From: Coriobacteriia bacterium
Lineage (GTDB): Bacteria; Actinomycetota; Coriobacteriia; Anaerosomatales; PHET01
Assembly: GCA_034370385.1 (NCBI GenBank)
Contig: JAXMKZ010000004.1
Span: forward strand, 114,174 to 178,173
Reading direction: 5' to 3'
DNA: 64,000 nt
This document shows positions 1 to 10,333 of the stretch, one piece after another. How positions within the stretch are numbered: position 1 is the first letter of the stretch; every line of letters begins with the position of its first letter. Below the pieces are notes generated by a model that had not been told where the DNA came from, did not search any database, and worked only from the letters and a program-made list of their open reading frames with translations. Both the position numbers and the translations under genes were made by a program.

Positions 1-329
1 CCAGGCGTATCGGGCGGTTCCTCGTCGGCGGAAACCGTCGCCTCGATCGACTCGGTCTCATAGAACGACTCCTCGGGCAGCACCGTCTCAGTAGGAACCG
101 GCTCGACGACTCCTGAGGTCATCGTGGATTCGGCTGTGACGACGACCGGCTCAGGCTCAGGCGCAGTGGCGCGGCCGAGCGCGAAGCCCAGCCCGGTGCC
201 GATGATCAGCACGATCGCAGCGCCGACCCCCATCGTGATCAGCAAGCGCCGCTCACGGTCCACGCCGGGCTTCTGGTACGGCCGGCGGTTGATGCGGCCA
301 AGATCCTGGCCGCGCCCATACTGATCCAC
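1..329 (-). CDS. Membrane-anchored protein, acidic tail (partial)
   Basis: The gene runs off the left edge, so the C-terminus is missing. I chose the GTG at 329 because a GGGAGGGG ribosome-binding site lies about 8 nt upstream. The first 30 residues are polar and basic, followed by one hydrophobic helix (about residues 33-52, ending LGFALG) and then a Glu/Pro/Thr/Val-rich stretch. This predicts a single-pass protein with a disordered acidic region outside the membrane. No known domain is visible in the part present. It is divergent from the ACT-domain gene, with about 175 bp between the two starts for both promoters. Function is unknown. Confidence 0.6.
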   Translation of the reverse strand, partial: MDQYGRGQDLGRINRRPYQKPGVDRERRLLITMGVGAAIVLIIGTGLGFALGRATAPEPEPVVVTAESTMTSGVVEPVPTETVLPEESFYETESIEATVSADEEPPDTP

Positions 330-505
330 TCGCAGGCCCCTCCCGGTCGGCGTGTGAGTCCTGTTGTTGCGAAGGTAGACGGTGAGAGCGTGCACCGCAA
401 GTGCAACTCCCCTCTATCAGGCATCGCACGCAGGACCGTTTGAGTCCGGCACCGGTGAGGGCACATACCGAGCGAACACAATCGGCCGAAGTGAAGGAGC
501 CAACA

Positions 506-907
506 ATGTCTCGAGTTGAGTTGCGCAACGAGATCCTCTTCAAGGCACCGACGAGGGTGGGGCTGCTCTCCGACGTAGCCGAAGCGCTGCACGGCGCCGG
601 CGTCAACGTCCTTGCCATCGGCGCCTATGACAAGGGCGATGTCGGTGAGTTCCTGCTTGTGACCGACAACAACAAGGCCGCATTCGCCGCGCTCGATGGG
701 ATGGGCGGAACGCTCGACCTGCTGCCGGTCGTCGTGGCCTGGGTCGACAATGCGCCGGGCGAACTTGCCCGCGTGGCCCGGCGTCTGGCTGACAACGGCA
801 TCACCGTGGCCCAGATACACGCAAGCACGACGGACGCGCCGACTGCGATGCTTGTGATTCGCGCCGACTGCGAGCTCGATGTCATCAAGCTGCTCGAAGG
901 CGTGTAG
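506..907 (+). CDS. Tandem ACT-domain protein
   Basis: The protein is 133 aa. ATG 506 is chosen because AAGGAG lies 6 nt upstream; a longer open frame extends to 401 but has no such site. Two beta-alpha-beta ACT-like halves are visible: residues 4-65 (FKAPTRVGLLSDVAEAL) and 70-130 (DNAPGELARVARRLADNGI). Both show the hydrophobic-Gly-x-Leu pattern used to bind small ligands, usually amino acids. Stand-alone ACT proteins usually sense amino acids, but the ligand cannot be read from sequence. It stands alone; two small hairpins follow it, TCCCA/TGGGA (917-930) and ATCCTG/CAGGAT (938-956), which might weakly terminate transcription. Confidence 0.75.
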   Translation: MSRVELRNEILFKAPTRVGLLSDVAEALHGAGVNVLAIGAYDKGDVGEFLLVTDNNKAAFAALDGMGGTLDLLPVVVAWVDNAPGELARVARRLADNGITVAQIHASTTDAPTAMLVIRADCELDVIKLLEGV

Positions 908-1036
908 CGTCGCACTCCCAACCATGGGAACGCGGTAATCCTGCTCTGATCAGGATCTCTTGGCGTACCCGCGATCAAGCACCGGGTTTCAGGCAGCGAC
1001 GTGGCACGCAATCTGCATGTGCATTGTGATAGTTCA

Positions 1037-1046
1037 CGATATATCG
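1037..1046. promoter_or_regulatory. Possible PadR operator palindrome
   Basis: A perfect 10-bp palindrome CGATATATCG sits 30 bp before the start of the PadR regulator, in an unusually AT-rich pocket (1021-1050). PadR regulators commonly bind palindromes of this kind and repress themselves. Assignment rests on position and symmetry only. Confidence 0.4.
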
Positions 1047-1076
1047 CTCACTGAGCGACCGACGAAGGGAATGCTC

Positions 1077-1652
1077 ATGCACGGTCACGGAGACTCACCC
1101 TGTGGGCACGGCCACGGCCAGGGACACCACGGACACGGCGGCCACCACGGCAAGCACGGTTTCAAGCACCCGTTCGGCATGGGAGGCCACTTCGGCTTCG
1201 GCCCCAGCGGCATGCGTGCGCGGCGCGGTGACATTCGAGCAGCGGTACTTCGACTGCTCTCGGAGCAGCCCATGCACGGCTATCAGATCATCCAGGAGCT
1301 TTCGGCCCGCAGCGGCGGAGCCTGGAGCCCGTCCCCGGGTTCGGTCTACCCCACCCTGCAGCTTCTCGCCGACGAAGGACTCGTCGTCTCCGAGGAAGCC
1401 GGTGGCAAGAAGGTCTTCAGCCTGACCGAGGCCGGAACCGCTGCCGTCGCCGAGAGTGGGGATCAGCCCGCCCCTTGGGAAGAGGCCGCCCAAAGCGACA
1501 CCGGCACCGCGGGCTTCCGAGACGCCGCTGGCAAGCTCATGCCCGCGCTGTTCCAGATCGGCAAGAGCGGCTCCCCGGAACAGATCGCTGCGGCGACGCA
1601 GATCGTGGATGACGCCCGCAAGAAGCTCTACGCGATGCTCGCCGAGGACTAG
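1077..1652 (+). CDS. PadR-family regulator with His/Gly-rich leader
   Basis: The protein is 191 aa. ATG 1077 is preferred over ATG 1071 because AAGGGA at 1065-1070 is 6 nt upstream. The first 45 residues are extremely His- and Gly-rich (GHGQGHHGHGGHHGKHG), then FGFGPSG. A classic PadR winged helix follows (about residues 47-125): IRAAVLRLLSEQPMHGYQII, GSVYPTLQLLADEGLV and a beta wing ending KKVFSLTEAG. A C-terminal helix (about 150-190) should dimerise. The leader looks able to bind Ni, Zn or Cu, so metal response is a reasonable inference; a NiFe hydrogenase operon lies 8 kb away. No adjacent efflux target is obvious. Confidence 0.85.
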   Translation: MHGHGDSPCGHGHGQGHHGHGGHHGKHGFKHPFGMGGHFGFGPSGMRARRGDIRAAVLRLLSEQPMHGYQIIQELSARSGGAWSPSPGSVYPTLQLLADEGLVVSEEAGGKKVFSLTEAGTAAVAESGDQPAPWEEAAQSDTGTAGFRDAAGKLMPALFQIGKSGSPEQIAAATQIVDDARKKLYAMLAED

Positions 1653-1701
1653 ACCCTCCGCCTGTCCGAGACCATCTGGCACGTAAGCATCGGAGGATGC
1701 A

Positions 1702-3411
<1,710 letters not shown>

Positions 3412-3440
3412 GAGGTCCGCTCGGCAGGCGACCCGTCGCT

Positions 3441-5255
3441 CTACCCCGCTTCGAGCACCTCGAGGAACGCATCGCCGTAGCGCGCGAGCTTGGCCTTCCC
3501 CACGCCGTGACACTCGAGGAGCTCTTCGGGTGATGTCGGCAGACGCACGGCCATGTCGGCGAGCGAGCGGTCAGAAAACACCACGTAAGCCGGGACACTC
3601 TGCTCCGCGGCGATAGTGCGGCGCAGCTCGCGCAGCCGCTCGAAGAGTCCTTCGCCGATGTCGAGGCCCTCAAGCGCGATCGAGGACTTCTTGGCCTTGG
3701 GCGCCTTCGGCGGCTTGGCTTTGAGGCGGGCCAGCTGAACGGCGACCTCCCCTCGCAACACCACGCCAGCGGTATCGGTGAGCTTCAGCGCCGAGTAGGC
3801 CGCGATGTCCTGCCGCAGGTAGCCGAGGTGGATGACCTGGCGGATGACGGCCATCCACTCGTCGCGCGAGCGGTCCTCGCCGATGCCGAACACCGACAGC
3901 GCGTCGTGCTCCCACTGCACGACCTTGTCGGTGGTGTGGCCGCGCAACACGTCCACCACGTGACCGGCGCCGAACCGCTGCCCCGTGCGGTACACGGCCG
4001 AGAGTGCCTTCTGGGCTAGCTCCGTGCCGTCGTAGAGCTCGGGCGGATCCAGACACACATCGCAGTTGCCGCAGTCATCCTCGAGCGACTCGCCAAAGTA
4101 GCCGAGCAGCACGCGGCGGCGACACGAGGTGGCTTCTGCGAAGTCGATCATGGCGTTGAGCTTGTGGAGCTCGATGCGGATCTGCTCGGCGTTGTCGCCC
4201 CGCTCGATGAGCATGCGCGCGGTCACGACGTCCTGCAGCGAGAAGAGGCACAGCGCCTCAGCGGGCAGGTCGTCGCGGCCGGCTCGACCCGTTTCCTGGT
4301 AGTAGCCTTCGATGTTCTTGGGCATGTCGTAGTGGACGACGAAGCGCACGTCGGGCTTGTCGATACCCATACCGAACGCCACCGTGGCCACGACGACTCG
4401 GACCTCGTCGCGCAGGAACGCGTCTTGCACGCGCGTGCGCTCCGCCGCGGGATGTCCGGCGTGGTACGCAGCCGCTGCAACACCCGCCTTGCGCAGGCGC
4501 AACGCCACTTCGTCGACACGTTTGCGGCTGAGGCAGTAGACGATGCCAGAGTCATCAGGGTGCTCGGCCAAGAAGCGCTCGAGCTGCTTGGGGGCGTCGC
4601 GCTTCTCAGCGACGGTGTAGCGGATGTTGGGACGATCGAAGCCGGCGACGAAGACCGGCTCGCGAGCCAGGCCTAGGCGCTCTCGCACGTCCTCGCGCGT
4701 CTGGTCGTCCGCGGTGGCGGTCAGCGCCAGGATCGGGACGCCGGGAAACAGGTCCGGCAGCCGTCCTAGCTGCACGTACTCGGGCCGGAAGTCATGGCCC
4801 CACTGGCTGACGCAGTGCGCCTCATCGATGGCGAACAGCGAGATGTGCGCAGCACGCAGCTCCTCAAGGAAGCTCGGCATCATGAGGCGCTCGGGGGCCA
4901 CGTACAGGAGCCGGAGCGCGCCGGCACGCAGGTCGGTGATGACCGCCGTCGCATCCTCGGGCGCAAGTGACGAGTTGAGGTAGGCAGCAGCCACGCCGTT
5001 GCCTCGCAATGCGTCGACCTGGTCTTTCATGAGCGAGATGAGCGGCGAGACGACGACCGCGGTGCCCTCGCGATGAAGCGCCGGCACCTGATAGCACAGC
5101 GACTTGCCCCCGCCGGTGGGCATGAGCACGAACGCGCTACCCCCAGCGACGACGTGCTCGATGATCGCGAACTGATGCGAACGGAACTCGTCGTAGCCGA
5201 AGACTTCGGCGAGAGTGACGTAGAGCGCGGCGTTCGTTGAGGCGGCGTTCGACAC
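3441..5255 (-). CDS. recQ: RecQ-type ATP-dependent DNA helicase
   Basis: The protein is 604 aa with the full RecQ layout. The SF2 core has motif [13 protein letters not shown] (about residue 40), [17 protein letters not shown] (about 140, motif II plus the aromatic-rich loop) and motif VI GRAGRD (about 327). The RQC zinc cluster follows ([10 protein letters not shown] ... CGNCDVC, about 377-402), and an HRDC domain closes it (about 530-600, with [15 protein letters not shown]). It unwinds DNA 3'-5' in recombination and fork repair. It is convergent with the UbiB gene, only 29 bp apart, and divergent from nothing nearby. No oddities were seen. Confidence 0.95.
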   Translation of the reverse strand: MSNAASTNAALYVTLAEVFGYDEFRSHQFAIIEHVVAGGSAFVLMPTGGGKSLCYQVPALHREGTAVVVSPLISLMKDQVDALRGNGVAAAYLNSSLAPEDATAVITDLRAGALRLLYVAPERLMMPSFLEELRAAHISLFAIDEAHCVSQWGHDFRPEYVQLGRLPDLFPGVPILALTATADDQTREDVRERLGLAREPVFVAGFDRPNIRYTVAEKRDAPKQLERFLAEHPDDSGIVYCLSRKRVDEVALRLRKAGVAAAAYHAGHPAAERTRVQDAFLRDEVRVVVATVAFGMGIDKPDVRFVVHYDMPKNIEGYYQETGRAGRDDLPAEALCLFSLQDVVTARMLIERGDNAEQIRIELHKLNAMIDFAEATSCRRRVLLGYFGESLEDDCGNCDVCLDPPELYDGTELAQKALSAVYRTGQRFGAGHVVDVLRGHTTDKVVQWEHDALSVFGIGEDRSRDEWMAVIRQVIHLGYLRQDIAAYSALKLTDTAGVVLRGEVAVQLARLKAKPPKAPKAKKSSIALEGLDIGEGLFERLRELRRTIAAEQSVPAYVVFSDRSLADMAVRLPTSPEELLECHGVGKAKLARYGDAFLEVLEAG

Positions 5256-5318
5256 GATGACCTTTCGACGGAGATGACCCGAGGACCAAGTATCACCGTC
5301 GGTGTGACATCACGCCAC

Positions 5319-6242
5319 CTAGCGCTTGAGCGCCTTGAGCTCGGCCCAGTGCGCCTTCGTCATCTCGGGCCAGCTGTAGAGACTCGCGCCTTCGACGCCG
5401 GTCTCATTGGCAGCCCGAACGAACGCGCGCACCTCGTAGGCAGACGACTTCGAAGCGACACCCCCGATGAGGTGAATAGGCTCGGTGGCGCACCCCGGCT
5501 GAGCGCGCAGGATGCGGACGTTGGCGAGCGTATCGGCGTACGCCGCGGCGTAGCCGTCGCCGTGGTAGGTGTAGTAGCTCATCGGCACGAACACGTCGTA
5601 GGTGGCGGCGAGCGAGGAGTACGGGAAACCCGGCCAGTAGGTCTTGCTCGACTGCATCCCCTTCGGCGAAGGGATGATGGCGCCCAGCGGGTAGCGCGGC
5701 CCGACGAAGGCACGCGTGCGATCCGAGACCCACTTCAGGCGGCGGTTGCGCTCCGCCGCGGGCTTCACCACGCTCGACTCGATGTCGAGCGCGAACGAGT
5801 CGAACCGCTGTCCGTCGCTCGTGCGAAACCGGATGGCCGCCTTGACTCGGTCAAGGTCGCGACCCTTCCAGCGCAGATCCGGCAGATACCACGCGACGAC
5901 CTTCATGCCCCGCGCGTGCGCAGCGCGAATGAGGCGGGCCGTGCGATCGGGCCGGTGGATGGCGTAGGTGCGACTGGAGTTGCTCGTCTCGATATAGACG
6001 GTGCGCACGCCGTGGTTTGCCATGTCACGAATCGCAGCTTCCGGGCGGTCGAACGCCGGTTTGTCCCAGATGTCGATCCAGCCGCCCAAGCCACGGTAGG
6101 CATCGATTGAGGGTGTCGCGGTGGCGCTCGCGTGTACATCGGGAATCGCGAAGGCCGAGGGCGCGATGGCGAGTGTTGCGACGATCGCGAGCGCGCACAG
6201 CGCGGCTCGGGCGACGGGGCGTGGCGAGTATGCAAGGGTCAC
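5319..6242 (-). CDS. Secreted TIM-barrel-like protein, putative glycosidase
   Basis: GTG 6242 is the start, with AGGAG 6 nt upstream, giving 307 aa. A signal peptide is clear: basic n-region, hydrophobic stretch (ALCALAIVATLAIAPSAFA) and an AxA cleavage site near residue 31. The mature protein begins GGWIDIWDKPAFDRP and alternates strands and helices as in glycosidase-like barrels: VRTVYIETS, GMKVVAWYLPD, DSFALDIESS and YDVFVPMSYY. The acidic residues in DIESS and the paired Tyr near MSYYTYHG are candidate active-site positions. I cannot assign a named family or substrate. It is 61 bp from the oxidoreductase stop and may share its transcript. Confidence 0.7.
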   Translation of the reverse strand: MTLAYSPRPVARAALCALAIVATLAIAPSAFAIPDVHASATATPSIDAYRGLGGWIDIWDKPAFDRPEAAIRDMANHGVRTVYIETSNSSRTYAIHRPDRTARLIRAAHARGMKVVAWYLPDLRWKGRDLDRVKAAIRFRTSDGQRFDSFALDIESSVVKPAAERNRRLKWVSDRTRAFVGPRYPLGAIIPSPKGMQSSKTYWPGFPYSSLAATYDVFVPMSYYTYHGDGYAAAYADTLANVRILRAQPGCATEPIHLIGGVASKSSAYEVRAFVRAANETGVEGASLYSWPEMTKAHWAELKALKR

Positions 6243-6303
6243 GGTGTGCTCCTGATGCGAGAGGTTACGATGAGACTCTAGCAGGGTCCGTGCCGCCGAG
6301 GGC

Positions 6304-7308
6304 TCACTCGGGGCGCGCCCCCGCGAGTTCTTCGACCGCTCGCCTCGCCCACCCCGGGTCTTTGAGCATCGCCCGACCGACGCCGATGAGGTCGGCCACA
6401 CCCTGGGCCAGCAACGTCTCGGCCTGCTGATACTCGATCACCCCGCCCGTCAGAATCACGGGGATCGAGACCGCTCGCCGGATGGGTTCAGTGAGTTCGG
6501 CGAAGTAGCCAGGCTCGTCATGCCCGGGGCGCACGTAGCCCGAAAGCCCCCCGGTGATGTCGAGCACGTCGACACCGGCCCGCTGAAGCGCCACTGCAGC
6601 CACAATACTGTCCTCGACGGTCGTGCCGCCCTCGAGGTAGTCGCGCGCGCCCAGTCGCAGCAGCACCGGATAGTCCTCTCCCACGGCAGCCCTGACGGCT
6701 GCGACCACCTGGAGCGGCAGCCGGAGCCGACCGGCGATGTCCCCGCCGTACTCGTCGTCACGTCGGTTGGTGAGCGGCGAGAAGAACTGGTTGAGCAGGT
6801 AGCCGTGAGCAGCATGAAGCTCCACGCCGTCGAAGCCCGCGCGCTTCACACGCAACGCCGCAGCGGCGAACCGCTCGACGACTCCGGCGATCTGCTCGCG
6901 CGTCATCGGACGAGGGATCGCACCCGGACCGATCGGACTGGGCACGTCGGATGGCCCGACGACATCGAGCCCCGGGACCGCCGACGCCGCCCCCGCATGG
7001 CTGATCTGCACGACGGCTTTGACGCCGTTGGCGTGCAACACGTCGGCCAGCTGGCTCAGCCCCTCGACCATGCGGTCCTCGGCGACCGACGGCTGACCGA
7101 TGCGGTTGCAGCCCTGCTCACTGATGTAGCAGTGCTCGGTGATCACGAGCCCGAACGCACCCCCGCGCGACATCTCGTCGTAGTAGGCGAGAAGGTCCGG
7201 GGTGATGCTCCCGTCAGAGTCCGCCTTCGTGGTGGCCATCGGCGGCAGGACGAGACGGTTGTGAAGGTGCAGCGAGCCTGCGGTCAGCGGCCTAAGCAGA
7301 TGGGACAT
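6304..7308 (-). CDS. Old Yellow Enzyme-type NADH:flavin oxidoreductase
   Basis: The protein is 334 aa, the size of a single-domain Old Yellow Enzyme without the Fe-S/FAD half of 2,4-dienoyl-CoA reductase. Visible are the N-terminal FMN-binding strand (NRLVLPPMATTKAD), VVQISHAGAA (about 99), GVELHAAHGYLLNQFFSP (about 167) with the substrate-binding His pair region, and the phosphate-binding end VIEYQQAETLL ... GVGRAMLKDP. It should reduce activated alkenes or similar electrophiles with NAD(P)H through FMN. It is divergent from the Fic gene, sharing a 130-bp intergenic region with a strong palindrome that probably controls one or both. Confidence 0.92.
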   Translation of the reverse strand: MSHLLRPLTAGSLHLHNRLVLPPMATTKADSDGSITPDLLAYYDEMSRGGAFGLVITEHCYISEQGCNRIGQPSVAEDRMVEGLSQLADVLHANGVKAVVQISHAGAASAVPGLDVVGPSDVPSPIGPGAIPRPMTREQIAGVVERFAAAALRVKRAGFDGVELHAAHGYLLNQFFSPLTNRRDDEYGGDIAGRLRLPLQVVAAVRAAVGEDYPVLLRLGARDYLEGGTTVEDSIVAAVALQRAGVDVLDITGGLSGYVRPGHDEPGYFAELTEPIRRAVSIPVILTGGVIEYQQAETLLAQGVADLIGVGRAMLKDPGWARRAVEELAGARPE

Positions 7309-7378
7309 GGGGACTCCTCCCGAGGGGGCGTGCCCCTAGTTCATGCCCGAGAAGCCCTGATGCGCGCGGCCCCATGTT

Positions 7379-7408
7379 ATCATTCAATCATACGAACGAT
7401 TGAATGAT
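7379..7408. promoter_or_regulatory. Perfect 11-bp inverted repeat between oxidoreductase and fic
   Basis: The arms ATCATTCAATC (7379-7389) and GATTGAATGAT (7398-7408) are perfectly complementary around an 8-nt spacer. The site lies 71 bp from the oxidoreductase start and 30 bp before fic, so it overlaps the region where both promoters must lie. It is far more AT-rich than its surroundings. A dimeric repressor site is the natural reading; the regulator is not identified. Confidence 0.6.
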
Positions 7409-7437
7409 TTCTGTCTGTCACCGCCCTGGAGCTCGCC

Positions 7438-8598
7438 ATGTTCACCGTTGATGTCACCCCAGAGATCACCGCGCTCGTCGCTCGCCTTGAGGCTCTGCGC
7501 CTCAGGCTCGACGCTGGAGCCACGCTGTCCCGACGCTGGGCGGGACGGCTTCGCCGCGAGATGGAGGTGAACGCGATCGCGGCGTCCACCTCGCTCGAGG
7601 GTGTCAGGGTGACGCCCGATGACGTGCGCCGCATCCTGGCCGCAGACCGCCCGGCGCGTGTCACCGAGGCTGATGCGGCCCTGGTCGCCGGTTACCGCGA
7701 CGCGATGACGTACGCGCTTCGTCGGGCCGATGATCCCGATTTTGTCTGGCACCCCGAAGTCGTTCGGGCCATCCACGATCGCGTCTTGGCGGGCTCGCAC
7801 GCTCTGGGCGCCGGGCGCTACCGGGAGAGGCCCGTGTTCGTCGTCGACAGCGCGAGCGGCGCTGTGCGGTTCACTCCCCCGGACCCGGAGCTTGTCGGCG
7901 CACTGCTGGCCGAAGCCACCACGGACCTCGAGGACACTCCGTTGCCGACGCCTGTGCTCGCGGCGCTGGCGCATGTCACCGTCGCGGCGATCCATCCCTT
8001 CGCCGATGGAAACGGTCGTACCGCGCGCATCGTCGCGAGCCTCGTGATGCTCCGCGGCGGCTACCGTCGGCCCGAGTTCACGTCGCTCGAGGAGTGGTGG
8101 GGCACGCATGCACACGACTACTACGCAGCTTTCACCGCTCTGGGAACGCAGTGGGACGCCGCAGCCAACGTCACCGGCTTCGTACAGGCGCATCTGTCGG
8201 CCCACGTCGCGCAGGTGGAAACCTACGAGCTCGAACACGCCGTACAGAGCGACATCTGGGTCGGGCTCGAGAACCTCGCTCAAGGGCTCGGCGACCTCAG
8301 AGGTGTGGAGGCCCTCTACGACGCGTTCCTGGGCAGGGCCGTCACCAACCGCTACTACCGTGAGATCGCGGCTGTGTCGTCCGTGACCGCCGCAAGCGAC
8401 CTCGCGCGCCTTGCCGCCTCTGGGCTTCTCGATGTGCGAGGAGCCGGCAGCTCGACGCAGTTCGTGGCCTCGGGTGGACTGTTCGAGCGCCTCGCTGAAG
8501 AGCTGGGACTTGCCGAGCAGATCGACTCGTCGCTGCCTTTGGACGAGAGGCGCCGCGCCCTGATCGCCGCCCTCCGGTGGCGCGTGCAGGAGCGGTGA
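7438..8598 (+). CDS. Fic-domain protein with N-terminal inhibitory helix
   Basis: The protein is 386 aa, ATG 7438 with GGAG 7-8 nt upstream. The catalytic Fic motif HPFADGNGRTAR is at residues 186-197 and looks intact, with the His base and both Arg. An inhibitory motif of the (S/T)xxxE(G/N) type is at residues 50-55 (S-T-S-L-E-G), so this is a class II Fic protein whose Glu54 should block productive ATP binding. The C-terminal 130 residues form a winged-helix-like region (SVTAASDLARLAASGLLDVRGAG), common in chromosomal Fic proteins. The expected reaction is AMP transfer to a protein Ser/Thr/Tyr; the target is unknown. Confidence 0.93.
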   Translation: MFTVDVTPEITALVARLEALRLRLDAGATLSRRWAGRLRREMEVNAIAASTSLEGVRVTPDDVRRILAADRPARVTEADAALVAGYRDAMTYALRRADDPDFVWHPEVVRAIHDRVLAGSHALGAGRYRERPVFVVDSASGAVRFTPPDPELVGALLAEATTDLEDTPLPTPVLAALAHVTVAAIHPFADGNGRTARIVASLVMLRGGYRRPEFTSLEEWWGTHAHDYYAAFTALGTQWDAAANVTGFVQAHLSAHVAQVETYELEHAVQSDIWVGLENLAQGLGDLRGVEALYDAFLGRAVTNRYYREIAAVSSVTAASDLARLAASGLLDVRGAGSSTQFVASGGLFERLAEELGLAEQIDSSLPLDERRRALIAALRWRVQER

Positions 8599-8663
8599 GC
8601 GCCGGCCTGCGGCCACCCTGCACTTCCGATAGAATCGCGCAGACACTTCGTGGTGGAGGGGCG

Positions 8664-9842
8664 ATGAAGCACCGCACGCTGTGGGCCGCGATAGACACCG
8701 ACCGGAGCAAGTGGTGGTACTACGGTGCCGCAATCGCCCTCGGCCTGGTCTTGGTGGGCCTGTCAGCCCTGCTCTGGGCTTCGACCGGATTCGCGCCACG
8801 TGGCCTGCGGCTACCCCTTGACCTCCTGCTGCTTCTGTTGCCGGCCATCACGCTGCCCTTCCTGAGGAAGCGCGCCTCACGGGAGGCCGTGACCACGTTG
8901 GGCGCCGTTGCGCTCCCCGCCGAGATGCTGCCAGTCACGACCCAGGCGCTGCATGACGTCTTGACCGCGACGGGTCGCATGGGTCTCCAGAACGACTTGG
9001 CGGTGTTCAACTCAGACTCACTCAACGCCATCTCGTTTGAGGAGGGACCGCGCACGGTTCTTGCGGTGAGCTCCGCGTTCACGGCCCTGCCAATCGACGA
9101 ACAACGGGCGGGGCTCGCCCTGCTCGTCTGCCGTGAGAGGGTGCACATCGATTCGATCGTGATCGGGTCGAAGCACGGAGTCCCCACCGACAACGAAGGC
9201 AACTTCCTTACCGTGTCCGACCTCGACGATCCAGGAATCCGCAGGAAGGTCGAGAGCTCGTGGCTCGAGGCGATTGCCGCCAGCGACCGCGAAGCACTAC
9301 TGGCGATGCACGAGCCGAGCGCCATGCTGACCCTCATGAAACGACTCGCGATGCACGATACCCGGCTGGGTCTCGCCTCAGTCGAGGCGGCATACGGCTG
9401 CCTTGCCTGGCCGTTCGACTCCGCGCTGGGATTGACAGGCGAAGACGATCTGCCGCCCGCCGCCCGTGCCGCGCTCGCGGAGGTCCTCGCGTCCTCGGGG
9501 GCACCCGGCGCTCATCCGCAGTATGCCCGCATCGCGCACATGCGCTCGGTGCTGCCTGCGGCCGAGCGGGAGGTGCCGGAGCCGCCGCCCCTCCGACCCG
9601 TCCCCGCGCTGTCGCTCGATGCCGGCGTGGCCGTCGCCGGCGGGGATGTCATCCACGTTCCGGCAGTCGCCCCAGTTCCGATTGCTGCCGTAGTTGCGGG
9701 GACCCCTGCGCGTCCGACGGCGACTCCCTATGCGCTGCGCATCCGCACCACGTGCCCCGCATGTGGAGCTGGTAACGTCCCCACGAATCGGAATTGCATT
9801 GCGTGCGGAAAGCCGCTCCCCGCCAAGCCGGCGACCACCTGA
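8664..9842 (+). CDS. Membrane protein with degenerate M48-like region and zinc ribbon
   Basis: The protein is 392 aa, ATG 8664 with GGAGGGG upstream. Two hydrophobic helices occupy about residues 20-70. Residues 112-160 (NSDSLNAISFEEGPRTVLAVSS, then ALPIDEQRAGLALLVCRER) follow the pattern of HtpX/M48 peptidases, in which a NAF-A motif precedes a final-strand-plus-helix carrying HExxH. Here the helix reads LLVCRERVHID, so the zinc-binding His and catalytic Glu are absent. A Pro/Val-rich linker leads to a C-terminal four-Cys ribbon (CPAC ... CIAC). I read it as a catalytically dead M48-like protein. The relationship is by pattern, not alignment. Confidence 0.55.
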   Translation: MKHRTLWAAIDTDRSKWWYYGAAIALGLVLVGLSALLWASTGFAPRGLRLPLDLLLLLLPAITLPFLRKRASREAVTTLGAVALPAEMLPVTTQALHDVLTATGRMGLQNDLAVFNSDSLNAISFEEGPRTVLAVSSAFTALPIDEQRAGLALLVCRERVHIDSIVIGSKHGVPTDNEGNFLTVSDLDDPGIRRKVESSWLEAIAASDREALLAMHEPSAMLTLMKRLAMHDTRLGLASVEAAYGCLAWPFDSALGLTGEDDLPPAARAALAEVLASSGAPGAHPQYARIAHMRSVLPAAEREVPEPPPLRPVPALSLDAGVAVAGGDVIHVPAVAPVPIAAVVAGTPARPTATPYALRIRTTCPACGAGNVPTNRNCIACGKPLPAKPATT

Positions 9843-9871
9843 GGAGCTGGCTCAGCGCCCTGCGGAGCAGT

Positions 9872-10330
9872 TCAGAGCGTCGTGGTCAGGAATGTCACAG
9901 CCGCATCGACGTACTCGCCAAAGCGAGCCTGCAGCACCGGCGAGAGACCCGGCTCGTCCGCAAGCTCGGCGGGCTCGACGCCCAGGATCGTGATGGGAGG
10001 CAGCGGGTTGCCGAGCAAGGCGGCGAACTCGAGCACCTTCATGAGGTCGGCCTCGTGGGTGCTCAGACCGGCATGCCCGCGCCTGCTGGCCACCTGGTCG
10101 GGCGTGAAGAGCGCGAACTCGCCCGGGGTCAGCCCCATCTTCGCTGCGTCGACGATGAGGACCGACTCGGTCTCGGCGTCGAGGTAGTGCACCAGATCGA
10201 GCAGGTTGCCGCCCAGATCGATTGCGCGAAAACCCTCGTCGAGTCCGGCCTCGCCGACGTGCTCGGCGATGCGCAGACCGATGGAGTCGTCGCGCCCGTA
10301 GTAGTTGCCGATGCCGATGAGGTAGCGCAC
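9872..10330 (-). CDS. Hydrogenase maturation protease (M52/HycI-like)
   Basis: The protein is 152 aa, GTG 10330, starting 3 nt after the large-subunit stop. The N-terminus GIGNYYGRDDSIGLRIAEHV matches the M52 hydrogenase endopeptidase signature, with the first nickel-ligand acid in GRDD and the second in VDAAKMG (about residue 62). A later His (about residue 92, GLSTHEADL) fits the third ligand. The enzyme removes the C-terminal tail of the large subunit after nickel insertion. Here its presumed substrate is the adjacent hydA product, whose tail after His430 is eight residues. It is the last gene of the hydrogenase operon. Confidence 0.9.
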   Translation of the reverse strand: MRYLIGIGNYYGRDDSIGLRIAEHVGEAGLDEGFRAIDLGGNLLDLVHYLDAETESVLIVDAAKMGLTPGEFALFTPDQVASRRGHAGLSTHEADLMKVLEFAALLGNPLPPITILGVEPAELADEPGLSPVLQARFGEYVDAAVTFLTTTL

Positions 10331-10333
10331 GCG

